DNA from: Faecimorpha stercoravium
GTDB taxonomy: Bacteria > Bacillota > Clostridia > Lachnospirales > Bianqueaceae
Assembly: GCA_018712555.1 (NCBI GenBank)
Contig: DVGT01000066.1
Location: 1-28,430, forward strand
Reading direction: 5' to 3'
DNA length: 28,430 bases
The notes beneath the pieces were generated by a model, which was not told the DNA's origin, searched no databases, and was given only the letters and a program-made list of their open reading frames with translations. The translations under genes and the position numbers were made by a program. Shown piece by piece: positions 1 through 8,763 of this stretch; within the stretch, counting starts at the first letter, position 1; every line of letters starts with the position of its first letter.

Positions 1-150
1 ATCTTTCCATGAGAGAACTATATGGCTTGGATCCAGCTCAGGCTGAGTAACTATCAACAGGTGGCTCCGTTAGTCCGGACAGGTGGCTCTCGCCACACCG
101 GACTGGCGGCTCCGCTGCACCGTAATATTCATCCAGTTTTAGTTTACCAC
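1..150. mobile_element. Probable insertion-sequence end with tandem 22-bp repeats
   Basis: The core GGTGGCTC recurs at 60-67 and 82-89, and as GGCGGCTC at 105-112. The copies are 22-23 bp apart, and each is followed by a CACCGGA-like or CCGGA-like segment. Arrays of transposase-binding repeats at this spacing are typical of the ends of IS21-like elements with Mu-type transposases. The repeats sit exactly where the neighbouring ATPase frame stops looking like its family, at about position 150. No transposase gene is visible, because the element body would lie left of the window. The IS family assignment is inference; the tandem repeats are seen directly. Confidence 0.55.
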
Positions 151-2124
151 TTCAAACCTGCTATTGCAGCATCGGATGCTCATAATAAAAGTGAAATTGC
201 ACGAAATTACGTATGGATTAAGGGAGAACCAACTTTTGAAGGATTAAGGCAAATTTTGTTTGAACCCCATAATCGAGCAAAAATTCAAGTAAGTGAGCCA
301 GAACAGAAGAATGATTATTTGGTAATTGACTCGCTAAAAGTGAAGCACAAGGATTTTGGAGAACAAGTTATACCATTTAATCAGGGATTAAATACGATTA
401 TTGGAGGCAGGTCTTCGGGGAAATCGATTTTATTAGGATGCATAGCGAGATTGTGTGGGGATTTTACTCCAATTAAAAAAAGTAAATCTAGTTATGATGA
501 TTATATTGCTGATATAGTAAAAAGTATGAGTATTGAATGGAGAGATCATTCGGAGACTGGAAATAGGAAAGTTGACTTTTTTCCACAGAGCTACATTATT
601 GATCTTGCCACAGATAAAAAGAAAATCTCAGAATTAGTAGTTAGAATTTTACGTTCAGAAGAAACATTTAATGAAAAACTTTCTGAGGTAAAGGATTTCT
701 TATTAGAGCAGACTGGTAAGATCCACTCGCTTTTTGCACAGTACAAATCGGTAAGACAAGAAAAAGAAGTTTTATATGAGGAATTATTGGCATTAGGTAA
801 TAAACAAGGAATACAGCAGGGGATAGATAAAATTAAATGTGGTATGGCAGAATTAAAGTTATCAATGCCAGAGGGACTGTCTGAAACGGAAGAACATAAT
901 TATGAATTGCAAAAAGAACGGCTGGCTGATTTTGAAAGGCAGAAGAAACGCGCTATACACGATATTAAAGTGTTAGAGGGAATTAAGAATTTGCCATTGT
1001 TGATAGATATTTCTGACAAGTTATTTGATTTGGATAAGTCCCTTTCAGATATTATTGAGAAAAGTTATAGTCAATTGTGTTCCGAAGCAAGTGAAGCTTG
1101 GAAAAAAAGAGTAGGGACATTTGTCACTCAACAAGAAGAAAAAATTAAAGATTTAGAAAAACAAATTAAACTTATAGAAGAATCGTCTGAATATCGTAAG
1201 GCACAAGGTTTGTATGCTAAGAATCAAGAATACATGGTATATGCAGATAAATTGAAGGTAGAAAGTAAACGATTGGAAGACATATTGCAGAAAGAAAAAA
1301 ATATTGAAGACAGAGATAAGAGATTATCTGAACTGAAAGATAATATAACTAATGAGCATTCGCAGTTTTTTGTGAAGTATAAACAATTTTGCAATTCTGT
1401 ATATTTAGAAAAAGATGGTGTAAAAGTATATCCATACATTTCATTTAAACATTCGGAATACATAGAGTTGATTAGCAGATATTTGGACGGTAGAGCTTCA
1501 GTTAATCAGGATGTAATAAATTATCAATACAAAAACAGCGAAGAATATACTGCTTTTATTGATACTGTGTTTGATAAATTGTATTCAAGCCAATATATAT
1601 TAAAAAGAGGGGTTGATATGGCAGAAGTAGTCGAACAGTTAATTACATTTAATGGTTTTGCAATTAATTATAATATACAGTACCAAGGGGATAATTTAGA
1701 ATCTATGTCTGAAGGGAAAATGGCATTTGTTATTTTACGTTTACTTCTGGATTTTAGTAAGAGTGATTATCCAATATTGATTGATCAACCAGAAGACGAC
1801 CTTGATAATAGAGCAATTTATGCGGAGCTAGTACGGTATTTAAGAATCAAGAAGAAGGTGCGTCAGATTATTTTGGTAACTCACAATCCTAACATTGTGG
1901 TAGGCGCGGATGCTGAAGAAATAATAGTGGCGAATCAACATGGAATTAATAGTCCTAATCCCGATGGAATTAAATTTGCATATCGTTCAGGCGCATTAGA
2001 AGAAAGTTTTCAAAACGACAATTCCAATATCCTTTTGTGTCAAGGAATAAGAGAACATGTATGTGACCTTTTGGAAGGTGGTAATGCAGCGTTCCAAGAG
2101 AGGGAAAACAAATATCATTTATAA
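22..2124 (+). CDS. TrlF-type SMC-like ATPase, 5'-truncated (PHP domain lost)
   Basis: TrlF-like proteins join an N-terminal PHP phosphoesterase domain to an SMC/ABC-like ATPase and are commonly found near tRNA- or defence-related genes. Here only the last PHP metal-binding motif survives (SDAH near residue 51). The ATPase half is complete: Walker A GGRSSGKS at residues 128-135, a long coiled-coil region at about 200-470, an ABC-signature-like SEGK before the Walker B, Walker B ILIDQPEDD at about 585-593, and a switch histidine in VTHNP (His621). Residues 1-42 are read from insertion-sequence-like repeats and do not belong to the family, so the nominal ATG at 22 is probably not a native start. 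The full-length family is roughly 250-300 residues longer at the N-terminus. The gene is AT-rich compared with what follows 2.8 kb. It is likely non-functional, or at best an ATPase fragment. Confidence 0.8.
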   Translation: MAWIQLRLSNYQQVAPLVRTGGSRHTGLAAPLHRNIHPVLVYHFKPAIAASDAHNKSEIARNYVWIKGEPTFEGLRQILFEPHNRAKIQVSEPEQKNDYLVIDSLKVKHKDFGEQVIPFNQGLNTIIGGRSSGKSILLGCIARLCGDFTPIKKSKSSYDDYIADIVKSMSIEWRDHSETGNRKVDFFPQSYIIDLATDKKKISELVVRILRSEETFNEKLSEVKDFLLEQTGKIHSLFAQYKSVRQEKEVLYEELLALGNKQGIQQGIDKIKCGMAELKLSMPEGLSETEEHNYELQKERLADFERQKKRAIHDIKVLEGIKNLPLLIDISDKLFDLDKSLSDIIEKSYSQLCSEASEAWKKRVGTFVTQQEEKIKDLEKQIKLIEESSEYRKAQGLYAKNQEYMVYADKLKVESKRLEDILQKEKNIEDRDKRLSELKDNITNEHSQFFVKYKQFCNSVYLEKDGVKVYPYISFKHSEYIELISRYLDGRASVNQDVINYQYKNSEEYTAFIDTVFDKLYSSQYILKRGVDMAEVVEQLITFNGFAINYNIQYQGDNLESMSEGKMAFVILRLLLDFSKSDYPILIDQPEDDLDNRAIYAELVRYLRIKKKVRQIILVTHNPNIVVGADAEEIIVANQHGINSPNPDGIKFAYRSGALEESFQNDNSNILLCQGIREHVCDLLEGGNAAFQERENKYHL

Positions 2125-2126
2125 AG

Positions 2127-2163
2127 AAGAAATAGCGGAGTAATTAATGCTCCGTTATTTCTT
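2127..2163 (+). terminator. Intrinsic terminator after the TrlF-like gene
   Basis: A 14-bp inverted repeat (arms 2127-2140 and 2150-2163, with one G:U pair) surrounds a 9-nt loop, three bases after the stop codon. The 3' arm ends in TTATTTCTT, so the U-rich tract lies within the stem itself, with A-rich sequence on the other side. The symmetry means it could also act on leftward transcripts. Confidence 0.8.
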
Positions 2164-2271
2164 GTCATAAAACGTAAAAATCAGTAAAGCATTAGTCATC
2201 TCTTACAGAAATCCAACAATCCCTACTATTCCAAATTATAAACTGAACAAAAGCCTTTTCCTATATTCCGT

Positions 2272-2300
2272 TTGAAGTGACTACTAAGACATAGTATAAT
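2272..2300 (+). promoter_or_regulatory. Sigma-A promoter of the GntR-like gene
   Basis: TTGAAG (2272-2277) and TATAAT (2295-2300) are separated by 17 bp. The start of transcription is expected near 2307, about 27 nt before the ATG at 2334. The purine-rich AAAGGCGG at 2314-2321 is a rather distant ribosome site. Because the regulator downstream is broken, this promoter may now serve mainly the large helicase gene at 2833. Confidence 0.65.
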
Positions 2301-2333
2301 ATAAGAAAAAGCAAAGGCGGTACAGGTACAACC

Positions 2334-2786
2334 ATGAAAAATAAAATGCTTTCTCAAAGTGTTGCAGATAATATATCATCAATGATAACTGCTGAAAAAC
2401 GCCTTTCTGCCGGGGATAAACTTCCAAATGAATTGGATTTGGCGGAAGAATTGAAAGTGAGCAATACCACTTTCCGGGAGGCGATACGCATATTAGTTGC
2501 CTATGGACTTTTGAAAATTAAACAGGGAAAAGGAACTTATATAACAGATAATGCGTTTAGGCAACCAGAAGATTTAGAACAGCTATTTAATATCAAAGTA
2601 AATGCAAAAGACCTCTATGAAATGTATCTTATTTTTGAGCCTGAAGCCGCCTACTATGCAGCAATCAGAGGCATAGACGCTGAGATAAAAAGAATTTTAG
2701 GCTACGGCAGGCGTATTGAAGATGAAATCCGACAAGGTAAGGACAGAACAAAAGACGAACACGCTTTTCATAAGGCGATTGCATAA
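2334..2786 (+). pseudogene. GntR/FadR-family (FCD) regulator broken by a nonsense codon
   Basis: Residues 5-75 form a GntR winged helix-turn-helix, with GDKLPNELDLAEEL and the wing motif GKGTYI. The FCD ligand-binding domain then begins (LYEMYLIFEPEAAYYAA). Family members are about 220-240 aa, but this frame stops at 150 aa just after FHKAIA. In the same frame, the codons after the TAA read TTHNAF. FCD proteins typically carry a THN- or SGN-like turn at exactly this point, so the stop lies inside a once longer gene. Homology ends about 20 bases later, near 2810, where the helicase ribosome site begins. The DNA-binding half could still be made, but a dimer built on half an FCD domain is unlikely to be a normal regulator. 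Confidence 0.75.
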
Positions 2787-2832
2787 ACTACTCATAATGC
2801 GTTCGATTTAACAACCCCTAGGAGGCCACACC

Positions 2833-5800
2833 ATGAATACGAAAAAACTGGACAAATGGGCAGAACTGCTGTTGGACACAGGAAAACGAAATAATCTGAT
2901 CAATTTCAAGGATCGCAAGGCCATGACAGTGGAGGTGTTGTCCCCATCTTCGGATGTATTGTTTGAGAAGATTGATGGGAGCGCCTCCTTTGAAGTGTAT
3001 GATCCCAAGATTGTGGAAGAAGATGACGAGGCAGAATACAGCGATAGCCAAGGGCAGCCATCTGCAGTTCCGATCACAGAAGAGGACGAAACGAAAGACC
3101 GCGACGGCCAAGAGCAGCCATCTGCAGTGTCGACCGCAGAAGATAACGAGATAGCTGACAGCGCCAGCAAAGGACAGGAGCCTGCAGTTCCGACCGCAGA
3201 AGAAGACGAGATAGCTGACAGCGCCAGCAAAGGGCCGAAGCCTACAGTGCTGCCACCGAAAGATGCGGATAGCACAGACAAGAAAAAGGCGTATTATGCG
3301 CAGTATGCGGGAAAGATGAGGCGGCAGAATCAGCTGCTATTATACAACGAAGGCAGTGGGCCGCTGGCTGCCGTGAAAAACATTGATAAGAGGTCGCGGG
3401 CCATTATTGAGGAGACCGGTGTCAATGTAGCGTATATGGCCTTTGGATTTATTCATTGGAAGGAAAATGGGGCTTCGACGGCAGATTTGTGTGCGCCGAT
3501 CCTGCTGGTTCCGATTCAGCTGGAACAGGCATCGGTTGCGGATCCGTATATCATTCGTTCCACGGAGGATGATATTATTGTGAATCCGACGTTTGCCTAT
3601 AAGATGGACGCGGAGTATGGAATCAAGCTTCCGGACTACGATGACGAAGGTCTCGTGGCCTATTTAGAGACAATTCGCAAGATCGTTTCCAGGCTGCAGT
3701 GGACGGTGTCGGCGGAATGTAAGATCGGGATTTTCTCATTTCTCAAGATCAATATGTATCGGGACTTGAAAGATAATGCGGAGAAGATTCTGGAGAACCC
3801 CAATGTCTGTCAGCTGCTGGGAGAACCGATAGAGCTTCAGGAGGAGGAAGAAAACGAGGGGACAGTAAACGATCCGCTAATCGAGCTGCATAGTGTGGTG
3901 GATGCGGATTCCAGTCAGATGGAAGCCATCGAGATGGCGAAATCTGGAAAGAGCTTCGTGCTGCAGGGCCCTCCGGGAACAGGAAAAAGCCAGACGATCA
4001 CGAATATAATTGCGGAATATCTCTGCGATGGGAAAAAAGTATTGTTTGTGTCGGAGAAGCTGGCCGCGTTGAGCGTGGTATACGACAAACTGAAGCAGGC
4101 GGGTCTTTCGGAGTTTTGCCTGGAACTGCATAGCCATAAGGCGAATAAAAAAGATGTGATTGCCGATATCTGCCATACGCTTCGCGCATCGAAAAGCATC
4201 GTGTCATCGAAGGCAAAAGAGGAGATCGCGGCCAAGCAGAAAGCCGAAAAACAGTTGGATGCCTATGCGGCGGAGCTGCACTATAAGCGCCCCGGGATTG
4301 AAAAAAGCTTATATCAGCTGTATGGGGCGTATGTGGCCTTAGAGAAGGAACCCAAGGTAGAGTGGGCGGTTCCGCAGCTTGCATCCTGCGGGGATGCCTA
4401 TTTATCAGAAGTCGTATTATTGCTGGAACAGTACGTGGACTATATTCCATCGATCGGGTATGACTATAGAAAAAATCCCTGGTATGGATATGTGCATCAG
4501 GATCTATCCTACCAGGCGAAAAACGAAGTGCGAAATCATTTGAGCGCCGTAGCGGGCCTGGCACAGAGTTTGGTTCCTCTGCTGCGCGAGATTTCCGAAC
4601 GATATGAAATCCAGTGTGTAAGCATAGGGGATGCCTATGCGTGGAAAACATTTTTTGACGTAGTGGCGTCCTCAAAAATCATTACGCCCGGACTTCTGCA
4701 AAAGGAACGGTTTGATACGGTATATTCGGAGGTAAAGGTATTAAAAGAAAAGAGCGCGGATCTGCTGGCGAGTCGTTCCGCATTGGAGGCTGTTTTTGAC
4801 AAGGATATTTATAAAATAGACGGGGAGGCGTACTATAAGAAGCTAACGCGGCAGTTTGGCGGCGTGTTTTCCAGGCTCTTTCAAGGAGAGTACAGGCAGC
4901 TGATGGCAGACTTGCGTCTGTGTAAGAAGGATGGGAAAAAACTGTCTTATGATGAGGCAGTCGCCATGATGGAACGTCTCGCCTATTATCAGCAGAAGAG
5001 TGAGGAGTTCCTACAAGCGGAAGCCCCTATCAAAGCGTATATGGGAGAGGCCTATCAGGGAATAGAGACCCCCTGGGATTATGTAACGGAACAGATGGAA
5101 GCGCTGCAGGATATTTTCTCGAAGGAGATCCACGTTGGGAAACTGGCGCAGTATACAGACTTTTCATCAGAAAAAGAGGCCTTTGCGAATTATGCGCAGG
5201 CGCTGGGGATGGCTCTTCAGGCTTGCGATCGAGAAATGCTGGATCACGCGGCAGCGTATTTTGACAGCGATATATTGAATATCAAAACGATGGAGTGCTC
5301 TGCGCTGCAGACCCGGCTCGAGCTGTGCCTGCAGGAGATGGATAAAGTGGATAACTGGTGTCATTTTAGGAGCCTGCTCTCGCAGTTAAAAGAACAGCGG
5401 GTGGATTCCTATATAGATACCGCGATCGCGCAAAACGTGGAACCGAACCATATGGTCGGGGCCTTCAAGAGGCTGTTTTATTTTCAATGGATCGATATGA
5501 TTTTATCCAGTACCCCGGTTTTATCCACCTTCCATCGGATTTCGCAGGATAAGGCCGTTCGCGTCTTTTCGGAAAAAGATGTGGAACAGTTTGAGATCAA
5601 CAAGGCGACCATTCGAGCCGAGCTTTCCAACATGCGTCCGTCGTTGGATATGATCGCGCCGGGAAGCGCGCTGGCCATCTTGCTGCGGGAAGGAGAGAAA
5701 AAGAGGCGGCAGAAAAGCATTCGGTCCCTGCTGGCGGAGACGGGAGAAGTCATTCAGCGAGTCAAACCCTGTTTTCTGATGTCGCCGCTCAGCGTGAGTA

Positions 5801-7641
5801 CGTTTCTGGCGCCGGATGCCGTGGACTTTGATGTGGTCATATTCGATGAGGCGTCGCAGATTTTTCCGCAGGATGCGATTGGGGCGATCTATCGCGCGAA
5901 GCAGTTGATCGTGGTGGGAGACTCCAAACAGATGCCGCCCAGCAATTTCTTTAATGCCACGATCGAAGCAGAGAATGACGATGAAGAAACGGGGGATGTG
6001 ACGGATTTTGAATCGATTCTGGATCTGTGTTCCACCAGTATGCAGCAGCTACGGCTGCGCTGGCATTATCGCAGTCGATATGAGCAGCTGATTACATTCT
6101 CCAATAAGAACTTCTACGATAATGATCTGATCACATTTCCATCGGCCAAGGCCAAGACGAGGGGCATCGGAGTGGATTATTATCATGTGGATGGAATCTT
6201 TGATCGAAAATCGCATACCAACCGCAAGGAGGCAGAGTATATTGTCGATCTGATCTATAAGAACATAGAACAGTATCCGGAGAGAAGTCTGGGCGTGGTT
6301 GCGTTCAGTGTAGCACAGCAGGATCTGATCGATAAGCTGTTGTCGAAGCGGCGGCAGAGTATGCCGGAAAAGGAGTTTTTCTTCAAGAATGATAAAAAAG
6401 AACCGTTCTTTATCAAAAATCTGGAAACTGTACAGGGCGATGAGCGGGATACGATCATATTCAGCATTGCCTATGGCCTCGATGCACAAGGACGGCTGCT
6501 GCATAATTTCGGCCCTCTGAATCGTGTGGGAGGCGAAAGAAGATTGAACGTGGCAGTCACTCGTGCAAAATGCAATGTGCAACTGGTCTCCTCCATGCAT
6601 TATACGGATATTGATTTGAAGCGAACCTCGGCGGAAGGCACGAGGCTGCTCCGGGAGTATCTGGATTTTGCGGAAAATGGAGAAATCGCCCTGGAACGGT
6701 CCGTGAGCGTTACCCCCTTTGAACGGTTTGATTCAGAGCTTGAGACGCAGGTGTATGATTTCCTGAAGTCGAAAGGATTCTCCGTCGATACGCAGGTGGG
6801 ATGTTCTGGCTTCCGCATTGACTTGGGCCTGAAACGGCCGAATAGCTCGGATTATGTCCTGGCGATTGAATGCGATGGAGCCACCTATCACTCGGCGCAG
6901 AATGCGCGCGATCGAGATCGGCTGCGGCAGAGCATACTAGAAGGCATGGGCTGGAAGTTTTATCGCATCTGGTCGACGGATTGGTTCCGAAATCGGGGGA
7001 TCGAACAGGAAAGGCTTTTGGAGGCAGCCACCGAGGCCCTCGAAAAGCAGCCTCCAGCAGCCGAGACCAGGCAGGAGGAACCGCAACCCGTTGCTGTGTT
7101 TGAAGAAAAAGCGGAGGAAGATGTATTTGAATTTCCCGTGTATCAAACGGTAGATATTCAAACACTGGCCTCCCAGTATCTTCCGCAGGACTATCAGGGA
7201 TTTGTGCGAGCGGTTCTGGACGTGGAGGCGCCGCTTTCGGAAGATTTATTCTTAAAGAGAATGCTCTGGTACTACCATCGAGAAAAGGTCACGAGTGTAG
7301 TCCGTCGTATCCATGGGAACATGATGTTTGGGTGTCAAGGACACGGTATCGTGCGCAAAAATGGATTCCTATATCTGAAGGAGGGCCCCGAAATAATGTT
7401 CCGGAGGCAGGGAGAGATTGAGCGCGATATTAAGCAGATAGCGCCCGAAGAACTGGCGGATGGTCTGTGGGAAATCTTAAAGCAGAATGTGACCGCAGAA
7501 AAGAGTGGCCTCTATCGTTCGTTGATTCAGCAATGCGGTATAGGCCGTCTGACCAAGGGCGTCATGGAGACACTGGACCAGGCTCTGAAGCTCCTGGAGG
7601 ACAGGGTGGAGATAGAGGGCGATCAGGTGTCGCTGAAGTAA
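2833..7641 (+). CDS. DUF4011-SF1 helicase-Vsr-like nuclease-DUF3320 fusion, antiphage type
   Basis: This is a single-chain NTPase/nuclease of 1602 aa. The N-terminus (LLDTGKRNNLINF) is a DUF4011 start, interrupted by an acidic 20-residue repeat tract at 69-148. Superfamily 1 helicase motifs follow: Walker A QGPPGTGKS (378-386), DEAS (1005-1008), GDSKQMPP (1029-1036), QGDERD (1201-1206) and the motif VI region around VAVTRAK (about 1240-1246). A Vsr/MTES_1575-type nuclease domain lies at about 1297-1400, with D1330, E1346, D1348 and H1353 as candidate metal and catalytic residues. DUF3320 is at about 1440-1500. From memory, this order matches the DUF4011-helicase-Vsr-DUF3320 antiphage type called Hhe. 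The start is fixed by TAGGAGG at 2819-2825. No own promoter is obvious, so it may use the promoter at 2272. No terminator separates it from lrgA, 42 bp downstream. Confidence 0.88.
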   Translation: MNTKKLDKWAELLLDTGKRNNLINFKDRKAMTVEVLSPSSDVLFEKIDGSASFEVYDPKIVEEDDEAEYSDSQGQPSAVPITEEDETKDRDGQEQPSAVSTAEDNEIADSASKGQEPAVPTAEEDEIADSASKGPKPTVLPPKDADSTDKKKAYYAQYAGKMRRQNQLLLYNEGSGPLAAVKNIDKRSRAIIEETGVNVAYMAFGFIHWKENGASTADLCAPILLVPIQLEQASVADPYIIRSTEDDIIVNPTFAYKMDAEYGIKLPDYDDEGLVAYLETIRKIVSRLQWTVSAECKIGIFSFLKINMYRDLKDNAEKILENPNVCQLLGEPIELQEEEENEGTVNDPLIELHSVVDADSSQMEAIEMAKSGKSFVLQGPPGTGKSQTITNIIAEYLCDGKKVLFVSEKLAALSVVYDKLKQAGLSEFCLELHSHKANKKDVIADICHTLRASKSIVSSKAKEEIAAKQKAEKQLDAYAAELHYKRPGIEKSLYQLYGAYVALEKEPKVEWAVPQLASCGDAYLSEVVLLLEQYVDYIPSIGYDYRKNPWYGYVHQDLSYQAKNEVRNHLSAVAGLAQSLVPLLREISERYEIQCVSIGDAYAWKTFFDVVASSKIITPGLLQKERFDTVYSEVKVLKEKSADLLASRSALEAVFDKDIYKIDGEAYYKKLTRQFGGVFSRLFQGEYRQLMADLRLCKKDGKKLSYDEAVAMMERLAYYQQKSEEFLQAEAPIKAYMGEAYQGIETPWDYVTEQMEALQDIFSKEIHVGKLAQYTDFSSEKEAFANYAQALGMALQACDREMLDHAAAYFDSDILNIKTMECSALQTRLELCLQEMDKVDNWCHFRSLLSQLKEQRVDSYIDTAIAQNVEPNHMVGAFKRLFYFQWIDMILSSTPVLSTFHRISQDKAVRVFSEKDVEQFEINKATIRAELSNMRPSLDMIAPGSALAILLREGEKKRRQKSIRSLLAETGEVIQRVKPCFLMSPLSVSTFLAPDAVDFDVVIFDEASQIFPQDAIGAIYRAKQLIVVGDSKQMPPSNFFNATIEAENDDEETGDVTDFESILDLCSTSMQQLRLRWHYRSRYEQLITFSNKNFYDNDLITFPSAKAKTRGIGVDYYHVDGIFDRKSHTNRKEAEYIVDLIYKNIEQYPERSLGVVAFSVAQQDLIDKLLSKRRQSMPEKEFFFKNDKKEPFFIKNLETVQGDERDTIIFSIAYGLDAQGRLLHNFGPLNRVGGERRLNVAVTRAKCNVQLVSSMHYTDIDLKRTSAEGTRLLREYLDFAENGEIALERSVSVTPFERFDSELETQVYDFLKSKGFSVDTQVGCSGFRIDLGLKRPNSSDYVLAIECDGATYHSAQNARDRDRLRQSILEGMGWKFYRIWSTDWFRNRGIEQERLLEAATEALEKQPPAAETRQEEPQPVAVFEEKAEEDVFEFPVYQTVDIQTLASQYLPQDYQGFVRAVLDVEAPLSEDLFLKRMLWYYHREKVTSVVRRIHGNMMFGCQGHGIVRKNGFLYLKEGPEIMFRRQGEIERDIKQIAPEELADGLWEILKQNVTAEKSGLYRSLIQQCGIGRLTKGVMETLDQALKLLEDRVEIEGDQVSLK
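3037..3276 (+). repeat. Four-copy 60-bp tandem repeat inside the helicase gene
   Basis: Four 60-bp units (3037-3096, 3097-3156, 3157-3216, 3217-3276) encode diverged 20-residue units. They share a Q/EPSAV or EPAV core followed by an acidic TAEEDEIA-type tail, and units 3 and 4 both begin DSASKG. The length is a multiple of three, so copy changes would keep the frame. The tract forms a flexible acidic linker between the DUF4011 N-terminus and the rest of the protein. Confidence 0.85.
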
Positions 7642-7683
7642 TGCGACCAGATCAAGTTTCAAATACATATAGGGAGGAAGAAA

Positions 7684-8049
7684 ATGAAATATTTGTTCCA
7701 GATTATGATCATCGGTGGGATCACCTTTGCGGGAGAACTGCTCCACGCCTGGCTGCCCCTACCGGTACCAGCCAGCGTATACGGCATGATTCTGCTGTTT
7801 TTATGCCTGTGCCTGAAGATCATCAAGGAGGATCAGATCCGGGAGACAGCAGATTTTCTACTGCTCATTATGCCGGTTCTGTTTGTGGGGCCGGGCGTGG
7901 GTATCATAGACAACTACATGGCCGTGTCGGATGCGCTTCTGCCCTTTTTTATCACGGTCTTTGTGACCACCGTCATCGTCATGGCAGTGACCGGTCTGGT
8001 GTCCCAGGCGATTATACGACGCATGGGAGGAGGGAAAAACCATGAATGA
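7684..8049 (+). CDS. lrgA: CidA/LrgA-family holin-like membrane protein
   Basis: This 121-aa membrane protein has about four hydrophobic segments, near residues 4-22, 28-46, 60-80 and 87-112. It carries the family signature PLPVPASVYGMILLF followed by a short charged loop. LrgA/CidA proteins work with LrgB/CidB partners in murein hydrolase control, and in several species in export or uptake of small organic acids such as pyruvate. The GGGAGG ribosome site lies just before the ATG. The stop overlaps the lrgB start by 8 bp, which indicates translational coupling. The gene lies 42 bp after the helicase gene with no terminator seen between them. Confidence 0.88.
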   Translation: MKYLFQIMIIGGITFAGELLHAWLPLPVPASVYGMILLFLCLCLKIIKEDQIRETADFLLLIMPVLFVGPGVGIIDNYMAVSDALLPFFITVFVTTVIVMAVTGLVSQAIIRRMGGGKNHE

Positions 8050-8734
8050 ATTATTCGGTGATTCCGTGTTTTTCGGCCTGTTCCTGTCTCTTTTTACCTA
8101 CTGGATCGGCGTGAAGATCAAGGCACGGTTCCAATGGACTCTGCTGAATCCGTTGCTGATCGCCATCGTCTTGTGTATCGTCTGTCTTGTCGCCGGAGAT
8201 ATCTCGTATGAAACGTTTAACCAGGGCGCCCAGTATCTGTCGTATTTACTCACGCCAGCCACCGTCTGTCTGGCGCTTCCCATGTATCGTCAGATGAAGG
8301 TGCTGAAGGAAAACTGGCTCCCGGTGCTGGCGGGCGTGCTCAGCGGCTGCGTCGTGACGTTAGGACTGGTGCTACTCTGTGGCTGGCTTCTTAAAATAGA
8401 ACAGACACTGACGGTATCGCTGCTGCCCAAATCCATCACGACGGCAATCGCTATCGGTGTGACAGAGGAATTGAACGGCATCTCTGCCGTCACGGTGGCG
8501 GCGGTGATCATCACCGGCATCATAGGGGCTGTGACAGCGGGGACGGTGTTTAAACTGTTTCGGATCAACGAGCCCGTGGCCCAGGGATTGGCCTGCGGTA
8601 CAGCGTCTCATGCCATTGGTACGACCAAGGCGCTGGAGATGGGTGAGATACAGGGCGCCATGAGTTCCCTGGCCATCGTGGCCAGCGGCCTGGTCACGGT
8701 TTTCGCCGCGCCAGCGGTAGCGTCCTGGATATAG
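8042..8734 (+). CDS. lrgB: LrgB-family membrane protein
   Basis: This 230-aa polytopic membrane protein has six or more hydrophobic segments and the LrgB hallmarks: LLNPLLIAI near the N-terminus, PKSITTAIAIGVTEELNG in the middle, and AQGLACGTASHAIGTTKAL near the C-terminus. It is the usual partner of LrgA, and the length is normal for the family. The start overlaps lrgA (ATGAATGA) and the preceding GGGAGG supplies ribosome entry. It probably forms a membrane complex with LrgA. Whether that complex handles a metabolite or affects autolysis here cannot be told from sequence. Confidence 0.9.
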   Translation: MNELFGDSVFFGLFLSLFTYWIGVKIKARFQWTLLNPLLIAIVLCIVCLVAGDISYETFNQGAQYLSYLLTPATVCLALPMYRQMKVLKENWLPVLAGVLSGCVVTLGLVLLCGWLLKIEQTLTVSLLPKSITTAIAIGVTEELNGISAVTVAAVIITGIIGAVTAGTVFKLFRINEPVAQGLACGTASHAIGTTKALEMGEIQGAMSSLAIVASGLVTVFAAPAVASWI

Positions 8735-8763
8735 AGATTTACTTGAAAGTTGGGGAGGAAACA

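Noticed and set aside
6049..6600. A 183-codon leftward frame inside the large helicase
   Set aside because: It is antisense to helicase motifs and nothing recognisable is encoded.
7467..8045. A 192-codon rightward frame overlapping the helicase end and lrgA
   Set aside because: It is out of frame with two well-recognised genes and low in hydrophobic or domain structure; lrgA has the proper ribosome site and motifs.
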